From assembly GCF_011764425.1 (NCBI RefSeq), contig NZ_BLPF01000002.1, forward strand, positions 1,550,997-1,614,996: 64,000 nucleotides of DNA, written 5' to 3'. The position numbers and the translations under genes are program-made. This DNA comes from Phytohabitans houttuyneae. Lineage in GTDB: Bacteria; Actinomycetota; Actinomycetes; Mycobacteriales; Micromonosporaceae. The notes below the pieces were generated by a model, which was not told the DNA's origin, ran no database searches, and saw only the letters and a list, made by a program, of their open reading frames with translations. Shown piece by piece: positions 47,282-60,528 of this stretch (position 1 is its first letter; the number at the start of each line of letters is the position of its first letter).

Positions 47282-48663
47282 ATGACGACCGAACACATCG
47301 GCGGCAGGCAGCGGCTGACGCTGCTCGTCCTGCTCGGCGCCGGCTTCATGCTCTCCGTGGACTTCTCCATCCTCAACGTGGCGTTGCCGCGGATGGGTGA
47401 GGTGGTCGGCATGGACCTGGCCGACCTGCCGTGGATCGCCAGTGCGTACGCGCTGCCCGCGGCCGGCTTCACCCTGCTGTTCGGGCGGGTGGGAGACCTG
47501 GTCGGGCGCCGCCGGATGTTCATCACCGGCATCGCGCTGCTCATCGTGGCCTCGCTGCTCGGCGGGTTCGCCACCAGCGCGGCGCTGCTGCTGACCGCGC
47601 GGGTGCTGCAGGGCCTGGCCAACGCGATCGCGATCCCCGCCGCGATGGCGCTGCTCGTCACGGCCGTCCACGACGAGCGGGCGCGGGCGCGGGTACTGGG
47701 ACTCAACGGCGCGTTGCTGTCCGGCGGGTTCACCGTCGGCGCGCTCGTGGGCGGCAGCCTGGTGAGCGCGCTGGACTGGCGGTGGGCGTTCTGGATCAAC
47801 GTGCCGGTGGCCGTGGCCATCGTGGCCGTCACCCCTTCGCGGTCCGTGAGAGCGCCCGCCCGGCCGGCGTGAAGCTCGACGTGCCCGGCGCGGTGTCGGT
47901 CACCGCCGGCCTTCTCGCCCTGGTGTACGGCGTGTCCATGCAGAACTGGCCGGCCTTCGCCGCCGGCGCCGTGCTGCTGGGGATCTTCTGGGTCATCGAA
48001 CTGCGCGCCAAGGCGCCACTGGCGTCGCTGACGCTGCTCAACCGGCCGAACATCAAGTGGGGAAACCTCGGCGGCCTGATCGCGTTCGTCATGTCCACCG
48101 GCGTCAACTTCGGCCTCACCATCTACATGCAGGACGTGCTCGGCCTCGAGCCGTTCACCGTGGGCCTTGTCTTCGGCGTGCCGGGCCTGGCGGCCGTCGT
48201 CGCCGGGATCGTCGCCGGTCGCCTGATCGGCCGCTACGGCTACCGCACCGTCCTGGCCGCCGGCCTGCTCACGCAGGGCCTCATGACGGTGCCGCTGCTG
48301 TGGATCGGCACGTCGACGGCCAGCCTGTTCATCATCGTTCCGTCGCTGTTCGTGCTGTTCTTCGGGCATGTCACCGCGATCGTGGCGTACACGGTCACCG
48401 CCACCTCCGGCCTTCCGGACTCCCAGCAGGGACTGGCCACCGGCCTGGCATCGCTGTCGCAGCAGGTCGCGGTCACGATCGGCATCCCCATCTTCGGCGC
48501 GATCGCCGCCACCCGGACCGACATCCTCGACGGCATCAAGCTGGCGATGCAGGCGCAGGTGGTCGCCATCGTGGTGGCGGTCGCGCTCATCTGGGTCGGG
48601 CTGCGCCCACGCCCGCAAGCCACCGAGGTGGCCGAGCCCGCTCGCGTACGATCCTCCGCATGA
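47282..48663 (+). CDS. DHA2-type MFS drug exporter (one-base frameshift)
   Basis: From ATG 47282 (AAAGGA upstream). Helix 1-2 has MLSVDFSILNVALPRMG, then DLPWIASAYALPAAGFTLLF, the motif A loop GRVGDLVGRRRMF, and motif C-like GALLSGGFTVGALVGGSLV. A base is missing in CCCC near 47855, and the other frame continues FAVRESARPAGVKLDVPGA with the remaining helices (IYMQDVLGLEPFTVGLVFGV, GRLIGRYGYRTVLAAGLLTQ) to TGA at 48663. About 460 residues is normal for a 14-helix EmrB/QacA-type proton antiporter. The shift is probably a sequence error. It lies beside the SRPBCC-ArsR pair and is coupled to a small membrane protein downstream. Confidence 0.85.
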
Positions 48664-48929
48664 CAACCGACTCGTCGGCGCGGACGGTGCGGGTGCGGGC
48701 CGGCGCCGTGGCGGCCATGACGATGACTGTGTTCGGCGCCTGCCTCACCGCGCTGCTGCTGGCGGCCGCGACCTGGTGGACGGCCTCCTTCGCCGCCGAC
48801 GGCGAACTGCGCGGCTCGGCGTGGGCGGCCGTGGCGGGCCTCGTCATGTACGCCCTCATCAGCGGGCTGGCGACCTGGTACATCGGCCGGCGAGGCGTCC
48901 AGGAGCTGCGCCGCGTCCGAGGCCGCTAG
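48660..48929 (+). CDS. Small two-helix membrane protein coupled to the exporter
   Basis: 89 residues from ATG 48660, overlapping the exporter stop (ATGA). It has two hydrophobic helices (MTVFGACLTALLLAAATWWT; AWAAVAGLVMYALISGLATW) and a basic C-terminus (YIGRRGVQELRRVRGR). No family is recognised. The overlap suggests co-translation with the MFS protein, perhaps as an accessory subunit. Confidence 0.75.
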   Translation: MTTDSSARTVRVRAGAVAAMTMTVFGACLTALLLAAATWWTASFAADGELRGSAWAAVAGLVMYALISGLATWYIGRRGVQELRRVRGR

Positions 48930-48942
48930 CCGGGCGGGGACC

Positions 48943-49344
48943 GTGCCGACCACCGGGACGCCGCATCACATCGAGATCTGGGTACCCGACCTCGGCCGGG
49001 CCGTCCTGAGCTGGGGATGGCTGCTGCAACGCCTGGGCTACACCGAGTTTCAGTCCTGGCCCGCCGGTCGCAGCTGGCAGCTGGGCCCGACCTACATCGT
49101 CGTCGAGCAGTCCCCGGACCTCACCGCCGTCGACCACGACCGCCGCCGGCCCGGCCTCAACCACCTCGCGTTCCATGTGGAGGGCCGGCGGCTCGTCGAC
49201 ACCCTGGCCGAGCAGGCCGCCGACCACGGCTGGAGCCTGATGTTCCGGGACCGCCACCCGCACGCCGGCGGCCCGGACCACTACGCCGCCTACCTCGAAA
49301 ACACCGACGGCTTCGAGGTCGAGCTCGTCGCCATCCCGCGGTAG
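48943..49344 (+). CDS. VOC-superfamily (glyoxalase/bleomycin-resistance-type) protein
   Basis: 133 residues from GTG 48943. It has paired beta-alpha-beta-beta-beta modules: HHIEIWVPDLGRAVLSWGWL, YIVVEQSPDL, LNHLAFHVEGRRLVDTLAEQ, GGPDHYAAYLENTDGFEVEL. Metal ligands are consistent with His in HHIEIWV, His in NHLAFH and Glu in FEVELV. Reaction and substrate cannot be deduced. It follows the exporter genes by 13 nt and may belong to the same transcription unit. Confidence 0.8.
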   Translation: MPTTGTPHHIEIWVPDLGRAVLSWGWLLQRLGYTEFQSWPAGRSWQLGPTYIVVEQSPDLTAVDHDRRRPGLNHLAFHVEGRRLVDTLAEQAADHGWSLMFRDRHPHAGGPDHYAAYLENTDGFEVELVAIPR

Positions 49345-49382
49345 GCCACCCGCCGACCGGCCGCGCGCCGCGCGAGCACGGC

Positions 49383-49418
49383 GCGTGATGGCGCAGCATT
49401 CGCCGCGTGATGACGCAG
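49383..49418. promoter_or_regulatory. Two near-identical 14-mers 22 bp apart
   Basis: GCGTGATGGCGCAG (49383-49396) and GCGTGATGACGCAG (49405-49418) differ at one base and are spaced two helical turns apart, about 120-155 nt upstream of the secreted-protein gene at 49538. TTGACG follows at 49446. The layout suits an activator or repressor binding side by side. Confidence 0.45.
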
Positions 49419-49537
49419 GGTTTGGCTCCCGCGCGTCGGAATTCTTGACGTGCCTTCAGGCCCCGGGCGCCAATACGTAGGCGACCACTTCGCCGGCGCG
49501 CGTCGCAGCACACTCGTCCCATCAACATGGAGGCTTC

Positions 49538-50161
49538 ATGCTCTTCAGGAGACGACAGGGCAGGACGGGCACAAGGCGGCGCAGCCGGCTGACGGCCTGG
49601 GTCCTGACGGCGAGCTTGGCCGCAGGCCTGGCCGCCGTGATCGCGCCCTCGGCCGCGCAGGCGGGTGCCATCGTGCCCTGCCCGAGCGACATCCAGTACT
49701 GGCACCACTACGCCTACCTCGGCCGGCTGGGGCACATGTACGAGGGCCACCGGTACCGCGTGGTGTCCGCGACGCCGCGCTTTCTGGTCAGCGACGGCCG
49801 CGCGGTGACCAACGGCCTGCCCTACCCGGTCGCGGCGACCGTCACGGCCAACCAGACGCAGACATTCCAGGTCACCACGACGGTCGGTGTGGCCGCGCAG
49901 CTAACCGAGCAGCTGACGATCAACGTCAGCACGGCGATCACGCAGATCCGCTCCACGATGATCGGCGTGTCGACGTCGTTCGAGGTGCCGGCGTACAGCA
50001 CCGTCTACGCCGACTACGGCGTGCACGGCTACGACGTGTCGTACTACGTCGAGAAGTGGCACCGGCGCAACGCCTCGACGAGCTGCGAGGAGTGGGGCTA
50101 CTACCCGTCGACCGTCACGGCACCCACGTACATCGAGGGGTGGCAACTGCGGACCGGCTGA
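49538..50161 (+). CDS. Secreted protein with aerolysin-like Ser/Thr-rich stretch
   Basis: 207 residues from ATG 49538 with TGGAGG upstream. A twin-arginine-rich start and signal peptide (RRRSRLTAWVLTASLAAGLA, cleavage near AAQAGA) lead to a mature protein with one likely disulfide (ACPS-type N-terminal Cys and Cys in TSCEEWGYY). The central part alternates Ser/Thr and hydrophobics (TANQTQTFQVTTTVGVAAQL; INVSTAITQIRSTMIGVSTS) and is followed by FEVPAYSTVYADYGVHGYDV. This pattern is seen in a widespread Streptomyces secreted family and recalls the membrane-inserting hairpin of aerolysin-type toxins. The functional comparison is inference only. Confidence 0.75.
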   Translation: MLFRRRQGRTGTRRRSRLTAWVLTASLAAGLAAVIAPSAAQAGAIVPCPSDIQYWHHYAYLGRLGHMYEGHRYRVVSATPRFLVSDGRAVTNGLPYPVAATVTANQTQTFQVTTTVGVAAQLTEQLTINVSTAITQIRSTMIGVSTSFEVPAYSTVYADYGVHGYDVSYYVEKWHRRNASTSCEEWGYYPSTVTAPTYIEGWQLRTG

Positions 50162-50349
50162 GCCGGCAACCCGGCGAGGGCGAGACGGCCGACGCCTTCT
50201 CGCCCTCGTCAGCCGGCGCGCCGGAGCCATCCGGGAGAATGCGATGCACGGCCTCGTTCCCGGGTGGCGGGGGTGAGGGCTTTACCCTGCCGTCCTGGCC
50301 GCTTATGACGACAGCCACCGCGTTGGCGCGGAAGCGCACCTCGGCCGAC

Positions 50350-50675
50350 GGACCACCCCCGCGTGCGCGGGGAGCAGGCCTTGGCTAGCACGCCGGCAAA
50401 CCGGCCGGACGGACCACCCCCGCGTGCGCGGGAGCAGGATTCCTGCTCGGAGCGCGCAGGCAAAGGCCGGGACCACCCCGCGTCCGCGGGAGCAGATCGT
50501 TTTAGTTGGTAGATGTTGCAGTGTGAATGGGACCACCCCCGCGTGCGCGGTGCAGCGATCAGCCAACAAGCCCACGACGGCCGACTCCACCGGACTACCC
50601 CCCGGCGTGCGCGGGGAGCAGCGGCAACACCAACAACTACCGCGGGTACATCCGGGACCACCCCCGCGTGCGCGG
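50350..50675 (-). CRISPR. Short type I-E-like CRISPR array, six repeats, no cas genes
   Basis: Repeats start at 50350, 50411, 50470, 50530, 50592 and 50655. The first (28 nt, 50350-50377) begins GGACCACCCCCGCGTG and ends GCGGGGAGCAG. On the minus strand this is CTGCTCCCCGCG...GGTGGTCC, the usual actinomycete type I-E repeat, so the minus strand is the likely transcribed sense. The five spacers are 32-36 nt. Repeats 2 and 3 differ from the first mainly in the length of G and C runs. Repeats 4 and 6 are degenerate at the GGGGAGC end and repeat 5 has insertions. Repeat 6 breaks off where the truncated regulator begins. No cas gene is in the window, so function depends on genes elsewhere, if any. 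Confidence 0.85.
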
Positions 50676-51289
50676 CGCGCATCCTGGCCAACATGTCCAC
50701 CCAGGCTGTCTACCTGCAACGGCCGGGCGAGGCGGTCCGGCTGGCCCGGGCCGCCGTCAACGGCGGCCGCGGCCGCGCTCACAACGCCGTCATGGCCCGG
50801 CTACACACCGCCGAAGCATGCGCACACGCCATCGCTGGCGACGCACGCAACTGCACCGCCGCGCTGAAGCTAGCCGACGACGCCACCACGAGGATCAACG
50901 GATCAGACCAGCCCGCGTGGGCCGGCTACTTCACCCCGGCGCACCTGGCCGGCACGACAATCCGCTGCCTGCGCGACCTCGGCCGCACTACCGAAGCCCT
51001 TCGCTATACGGAGCAGGCCCTGGATCTTCCAGAGGGAAGCGTACGTACCCGAGCCCTGCACACCGCGCTGATCGCAAGCGTCCACACCGCCGGGTCACCC
51101 GCCGAGCCGGAGCATGCCAGCCAGCTCGGCCACGACGCGCTTCAACTCGCCGAACGAGTGCACTCCCGCCGGGTCACCGACCGCATCATCGACCTGGCCC
51201 AGCGGCTCTCCACCTACCGCGGCAATCCAGCCGTGGACGAGTTCCTGCACCTCGCCCGCAACTGTGTTTCATCAGCCAGCCGTGGGTAG
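50676..51289 (+). pseudogene. 5'-truncated TPR regulator (C-terminal part of an XRE-type protein)
   Basis: Immediately after the last CRISPR repeat the plus strand reads ARILANMSTQAVYLQRPGEA, VRLARAAVNGGRGRAHNAVM, ARLHTAEACAHAIAGDARNC and further helical repeats to a stop at 51289. This is the C-terminal TPR-like region of the XRE/helix-turn-helix regulators that often precede NUDIX genes in actinomycetes. The N-terminal DNA-binding domain is absent, and the open frame upstream is only translated CRISPR sequence. The gene has therefore lost its 5' half at the array junction. A start at ATG 50693 could still give a headless protein. Confidence 0.7.
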
Positions 51290-51298
51290 AGTCAGCAA

Positions 51299-51787
51299 AT
51301 GACGTGGGTTGAGCCAGACAAGTGGTACGCGCAACTGGCCACCTTCCACGCCGCCGCAGCCCTGTTCGTCACCGACGACACCGACCGGGTGCTGCTGGTC
51401 AAACCGACCTACCGCGACCACTGGGCCATCCCCGGCGGCTACGTCGACCAGCACGAAACCCCGCACGCCGCCGCCGAACGCGAACTACACGAAGAACTCG
51501 GCCTCGCCCTGCCCGTCGGCGATCTGCTGGTCATCGACTGGGCTTCACCCGCAGGGCCACGACCCCGGGCACTGGTCAACTTCATCTTCGACGGCGGCCG
51601 ACTCACCACCAACCACAACATCCGCGTCGAGCCTGACGAGCTGGAAACCTACGCCTTCCACGACCCCGAACAGTGCCGCCACCTGCTGCCGCCACGCGTG
51701 GCACCGCGCATCGAGGCCGCCCTCCTCGCCCGCACCAAGGGCACCACGATCTACCTCACCGACGGAGCGGCGCCGACACAGCCCTAA
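51299..51787 (+). CDS. NUDIX hydrolase
   Basis: 162 residues from ATG 51299, 9 nt after the TPR fragment. The NUDIX box GGYVDQHETPHAAAERELHE ELG matches GX5EX7REUXEEXGU with the metal-binding glutamates intact. HWAIPGGY precedes it and VNFIFDGGRL follows. These enzymes hydrolyse nucleoside diphosphates linked to another moiety; the substrate is not predictable here. In intact loci the XRE/TPR regulator and NUDIX hydrolase form an operon. Here the regulator is damaged but the enzyme looks complete. Confidence 0.88.
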   Translation: MTWVEPDKWYAQLATFHAAAALFVTDDTDRVLLVKPTYRDHWAIPGGYVDQHETPHAAAERELHEELGLALPVGDLLVIDWASPAGPRPRALVNFIFDGGRLTTNHNIRVEPDELETYAFHDPEQCRHLLPPRVAPRIEAALLARTKGTTIYLTDGAAPTQP

Positions 51788-51810
51788 AGACTTCCCGTAG
51801 CGGGAGCACA

Positions 51811-51840
51811 GGAAGACCCAACCGCGTGTGCGCTGGGAGC
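51811..51840. repeat. Possible stray degenerate CRISPR repeat
   Basis: The stretch starting GGAAGACCCAACCGCGTG and ending CGCTGGGAGC aligns with the array repeat (ACCC, CCGCGTG, CGC and GGGAGC blocks conserved, with small insertions). It lies just after the NUDIX gene, 1.1 kb from the array. If real, the regulator-NUDIX pair would have landed inside a longer array. The match could also be chance in such GC-rich DNA. Confidence 0.3.
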
Positions 51841-51955
51841 TTGACGTCAAAACACCTCGTAGTGGGGTAGCGCGTTCGACCATGCCCAGGTGCGCGGCTA
51901 GTGGAGCTTGCCCGATCATCCGCGCTACTGGCCGCCGACAGCCCGAAGGTCAGTC

Positions 51956-52190
51956 AGCCGCGAAGCTGCTGGAGAGATTGGCATCGTGCTGGATCCGGCT
52001 CGTCTTGACCTTGCCCACGTCATCGATCACCGAGATCCAGACGATCCAGCGCCCAGGCTGAGTGTCTTCTACACCGCGGACGGTTGGGTCGGCACCCCGA
52101 TCAACGCCGAACCCCACCCGGCGGTCGTCAGATGGGGAACCAGCGGCAGAGCGGACGCGGATGGCCTGCCACCGCGCGGATGGTCGGCTA
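51956..52190 (+). pseudogene. Decayed second NUDIX hydrolase, C-terminal part
   Basis: The plus strand reads SREAAGEIGIVLDPARLDLA (the second half of a NUDIX box, with one glutamate replaced by Gly), then HVIDHRDPDDPAPRLSVFYT and DGWVGTPINAEPHP. This is the pattern of a different NUDIX subfamily from its neighbour. No first half, start or ribosome-binding site precedes it, and the C-terminus degenerates. The remainder of 51841-52280 shows nothing recognisable. Confidence 0.55.
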
Positions 52191-52280
52191 GGAAGGGAAC
52201 AGATGCTGATCGACGAACGCAAGGACCCATAACGCAACGCCTCCAGTGCCCCGGCCACGCGGCGAGCATGCCGGCGTTCC

Positions 52281-52325
52281 CGGAAACATTGCATAGAAAC
52301 ATTTGAATATTTCGACAAGTTTCCG
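52281..52325 (+). promoter_or_regulatory. AT-rich inverted repeat upstream of the SGNH-CBM2 gene
   Basis: CGGAAAC (52281-52287) and GTTTCCG (52319-52325) are perfect inverse complements around an AT-rich core that itself has GAAA (52296-52299) and TTTC (52310-52313) arms. The block ends 42 nt before the start codon. GAAA...TTTC-type palindromes before polysaccharide-degradation genes in Micromonosporaceae are likely LacI-type operators; the binding protein here is unknown. Confidence 0.5.
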
Positions 52326-52366
52326 TAATCTGGCTGCGTACCCCCGGCGATCAGAAGGCGGTGCCC

Positions 52367-53470
52367 ATGTACCCGGTGAAGCGTGCCCTTGCCGTGCTCG
52401 CCACCGCGGCGGTGACCGCCGCCGCGATGGTCCTCACCGGGCCGGCCGCCAGCGCCGAGTCGAACGGGGGAGTGCGGGTCATGCCGCTCGGCGACTCGAT
52501 CACCGACGGGTTCAACGTGCCGGGCGGCTACCGGATCGGGCTGTGGCAGCGGTTTGTGGCCGGCGGTCACACCGTCGACTTCGTGGGCTCGCAGTTCAAC
52601 GGGCCGGCCAGCCTCGGCGACCACGACCACCAGGGCCACTCCGGCTGGCGGATCGACCAGATCGACGCCAACGTCGTCAACTGGCTCCGCGCCACCACGC
52701 CGCGGACGGTGCTGTTGCACATCGGCACGAACGACATGTTCGGAAACGCGTCCGGCGCGCCCGCCAGACTGTCCACATTGCTCGACCGCATCACGAACAC
52801 GTCGCCGGGCATCATCGTCTTCGTCGCGACCATCGTCCCGCTTCCCAGTGCGGACGCCGCGGTCCGCACGTACAACGCGGCGATACCGGGGATCGTGCAG
52901 AGCAAGGTCGCGGCCGGCAAGCGGGTGTACCTGGTGGACATGTTCCGGGCGCTGACCGCGTCGGACCTGGCCGACGGGATCCACCCCAACGCGGGCGGCT
53001 ACGAGAAGATGGCCGCAGTGTGGTACGACGCGCTGCGCTCCGTGCCCGACAGCCTCAGCAACGGCACGCCCACGTCCGCGCCGCCGACCTCGACACCGCC
53101 CACCTCCGTGCCGCCGACGTCCGTGCCGCCGACGTCTCTACCGCCGACGTCCGTGCCGCCCACGGGCGACGCCTGCACGGCCACCTACCGCACGATCGGC
53201 ACCTGGAGCGGCGGCTTCCAGGCCGAGGTCAGCGTGCGCAACAACCGCACCACCACATTGAACGGCTGGACGGTGCGCACCACCCTCGCGAGTGGCCAGA
53301 GCATCACCAACCTGTGGAACGGCGTCAACACCGGCACCAGCGGCGCGGTCTCGGTGCGCAACGCGCCATACAACGGCAGCCTCGCGGCAGGCGGCACCAC
53401 GACCTTCGGCTTCGTCGCCACCGGAAACGGCGCCCTGGCACCGACCGGCACCACCTGCACGAGCCCCTGA
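52367..53470 (+). CDS. Secreted SGNH/GDSL hydrolase with C-terminal CBM2
   Basis: 367 residues from ATG 52367 (AAGGCGG upstream). The signal peptide ends near AASAES. The SGNH fold has block I MPLGDSITDG (nucleophile Ser44), Gly in block II, block III GTNDMF and block V DGIHPNAGGY (catalytic Asp/His). A Pro/Thr linker at about 236-266, encoded by 15-bp tandem units (about 53083-53162), leads to a CBM2 (about 269-367; TIGTWSGGFQAEVSVRN, LNGWTVRTTL, TTFGFVATG, two Cys). It probably deacetylates xylan or a similar plant polysaccharide outside the cell. The AT-rich palindrome upstream fits carbohydrate control. Confidence 0.92.
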   Translation: MYPVKRALAVLATAAVTAAAMVLTGPAASAESNGGVRVMPLGDSITDGFNVPGGYRIGLWQRFVAGGHTVDFVGSQFNGPASLGDHDHQGHSGWRIDQIDANVVNWLRATTPRTVLLHIGTNDMFGNASGAPARLSTLLDRITNTSPGIIVFVATIVPLPSADAAVRTYNAAIPGIVQSKVAAGKRVYLVDMFRALTASDLADGIHPNAGGYEKMAAVWYDALRSVPDSLSNGTPTSAPPTSTPPTSVPPTSVPPTSLPPTSVPPTGDACTATYRTIGTWSGGFQAEVSVRNNRTTTLNGWTVRTTLASGQSITNLWNGVNTGTSGAVSVRNAPYNGSLAAGGTTTFGFVATGNGALAPTGTTCTSP

Positions 53471-53481
53471 CCCGCGGCGCG

Positions 53482-53486
<5 letters not shown>
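53466..53486. terminator. Weak hairpin spanning two convergent stop codons
   Basis: CCTGAC (53466-53471) pairs with GTCAGG (53481-53486) around CCGCGGCGC. The hairpin contains the stop codons of both the SGNH gene (plus) and the carboxylase gene (minus), which end only 11 nt apart. Confidence 0.4.
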
Positions 53487-58943
<5,457 letters not shown>

Positions 58944-59260
58944 CTGCGAACCTCTTCCCCGTCGCGGCCGACACGTCCGGCAATGATCTGGTCCCCGGAT
59001 CCTCGCCGATCGTAAAGCGCGAGCCCAGTGGCCCGCTGACGAGAAAGCGGGGCCAGCTTTTGGCGGAACCCAACAACGAGTCTTGTCGGATTCGCCTAAC
59101 CGGCCTTGCTTATGGTACTGGCGCTCACCGCAGGACGGCCGTCAGGTTTGCTGTCGTTTCCTTACAAGACGTCGCCAAGGGCGCGCCCTAGCATGCGGAG
59201 TGGCCGCATTTTCGATCTACATGGCGACCTCGTCGCCTGACCATGGAGGAGAAACCTCGC
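58944..59260. other. Intergenic region of divergent genes
   Basis: The 317 nt between the carboxylase and reductase starts hold no gene. They must carry both promoters, but no clear -35/-10 pair stands out. A GGAGGA site at 59246-59251 belongs to the reductase. Confidence 0.4.
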
Positions 59261-59836
59261 ATGCGTGAGCTGGTCTATACCGGGTTCATGTCGCTCGACG
59301 GCGTTGTGGACTCACCGGGCGGTGGACCGGGCGAGGAGCACCGCAGCGGTGGCTGGGTGTTCAAGGACCTCGAGATGGTGCCCGAAGCCTGGACGATCAA
59401 GGGGGAAGAGCTCGCCGACACGACCGCGCTGCTCTTCGGCCGCCGCAGCTACGAGGCGTTCGCCCCCGTCTGGCGAGAGTCCGAAGACCACGCCGACTAC
59501 AAGGAGCTGCCCAAGTACGTCCTGTCCAGCACGCTGCCCGAGGACGCCCTCATCGACGGATGGGGCCCGACGACGATCCTGCGCTCGACCGACGACGTCG
59601 CCGAGCTCAAGAAGAGCGACGGCGGCGCGATCTTCATACACGGCAGCGCGGAGCTGGCCCGGCGCCTGTCGGACGCGGGCCTGATCGACCGCTACAACCT
59701 GCTGGTCTTCCCGGTGCTGCTCGGCGGGGGCAAGAGCCTGTTCAGCGACGCCGACAAGGCCAAGCAGATGCTCAACCTGCGCGAGTCCGAGGCGTACCGC
59801 AACGGCATCCTGAAGCTGATCTACGAGGTCCGCTGA
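59261..59836 (+). CDS. RibD C-terminal/dihydrofolate reductase-like protein
   Basis: 191 residues from ATG 59261; GGAGGA precedes it by 9 nt. It has the DHFR-fold pattern RELVYTGFMSLDGVVDSPGG, LLFGRRSYEAFAPVW, KYVLSSTLPE, GGAIFIHGSAELARRLSDAG and LLVFPVLLGGGKSLF. These free-standing proteins bind NADPH and probably reduce an unknown heterocycle. True DHFR activity is unlikely. The 3' end overlaps the convergent AraC gene by 16 nt. Confidence 0.88.
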   Translation: MRELVYTGFMSLDGVVDSPGGGPGEEHRSGGWVFKDLEMVPEAWTIKGEELADTTALLFGRRSYEAFAPVWRESEDHADYKELPKYVLSSTLPEDALIDGWGPTTILRSTDDVAELKKSDGGAIFIHGSAELARRLSDAGLIDRYNLLVFPVLLGGGKSLFSDADKAKQMLNLRESEAYRNGILKLIYEVR

Positions 59837-60528
59837 TCCAGGCTCAACGCGATCGCCCCGCCGGTGCCCTCGCGCAGCTGCCGCGCCGTCCGCCCGACGT
59901 ACCGGTTCAGGGCATGGGCCAGGTGCGGCGCGTCGAAGTACTCCAGCCCGGTGACGACGTCGGCGACCGGGGCGCCGGCGGCCAGGAGCGTCGCGGCCTC
60001 GCGCGCGCGTTCGATCTGGCGCACGGCGCCCTGGGTAAGCCCGGTCGCCGCCCGGAAGCGGCGTTCCACCGTGCGGTCCGAGACCGGCGGGCGGTGGCCA
60101 CGGCGCACCTCGGCGACGAGCGGGTCGCGGACCAGGGCACCGGCCCGGACCAGGCGCTCCACCAGGGCCTCGGCGTCGTCCGGGCCCGGCGTCTCCCAGC
60201 GGTCGCCGTCGAGCTCGAAGGTGCGGTGGGTGGTGCCGGGCAGCACGACCCCGCCGTCGACGAGGACCGGCGCGGGCAGCGCCCGCAGCGACGTGCCGAC
60301 GGCGAAGTCGATACCCACGAAGGTGGCGCCGTCCGGCACCGGCGCGGTGCTGGTCCTGGTCTCGGGGCCGGTGACGCTCGCGTACGCCTTCCCCTCGCGC
60401 TCGTGGAACACCAGGCCCCAGCGGACCGCCGCCACCGAGGTCATCCGCGTGACCTGCTCGCTGGTGCAGGTCCACACGCTGTCCACCCACGGTGAGTCGG
60501 ACGCCCGGGTCTGAAACCGCAGGTTCAT
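59821..60528 (-). CDS. AraC-family transcriptional regulator
   Basis: 235 residues from ATG 60528. The N-terminal ligand-type domain (MNLRFQTRASDSPWVDSVWT, AVGTSLRALPAPVLVDGGVV) is followed by the double helix-turn-helix (VSDRTVERRFRAATGLTQGA, ATLLAAGAPVADVVTGLEYF, DAPHLAHALNRYVGRTARQL). Its start overlaps the stop of the hydrolase gene (ATGA), so the two form an operon. It converges on the reductase gene and may control it. The ligand is unknown. Confidence 0.88.
   Translation of the reverse strand: MNLRFQTRASDSPWVDSVWTCTSEQVTRMTSVAAVRWGLVFHEREGKAYASVTGPETRTSTAPVPDGATFVGIDFAVGTSLRALPAPVLVDGGVVLPGTTHRTFELDGDRWETPGPDDAEALVERLVRAGALVRDPLVAEVRRGHRPPVSDRTVERRFRAATGLTQGAVRQIERAREAATLLAAGAPVADVVTGLEYFDAPHLAHALNRYVGRTARQLREGTGGAIALSLDQRTS

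Noticed and set aside
50513-50690. Coding start of the TPR regulator inside the CRISPR array
   Set aside because: The open frame there is translated repeat/spacer DNA (HPRVRG-type repeats), a known artefact of GC-rich CRISPR arrays.
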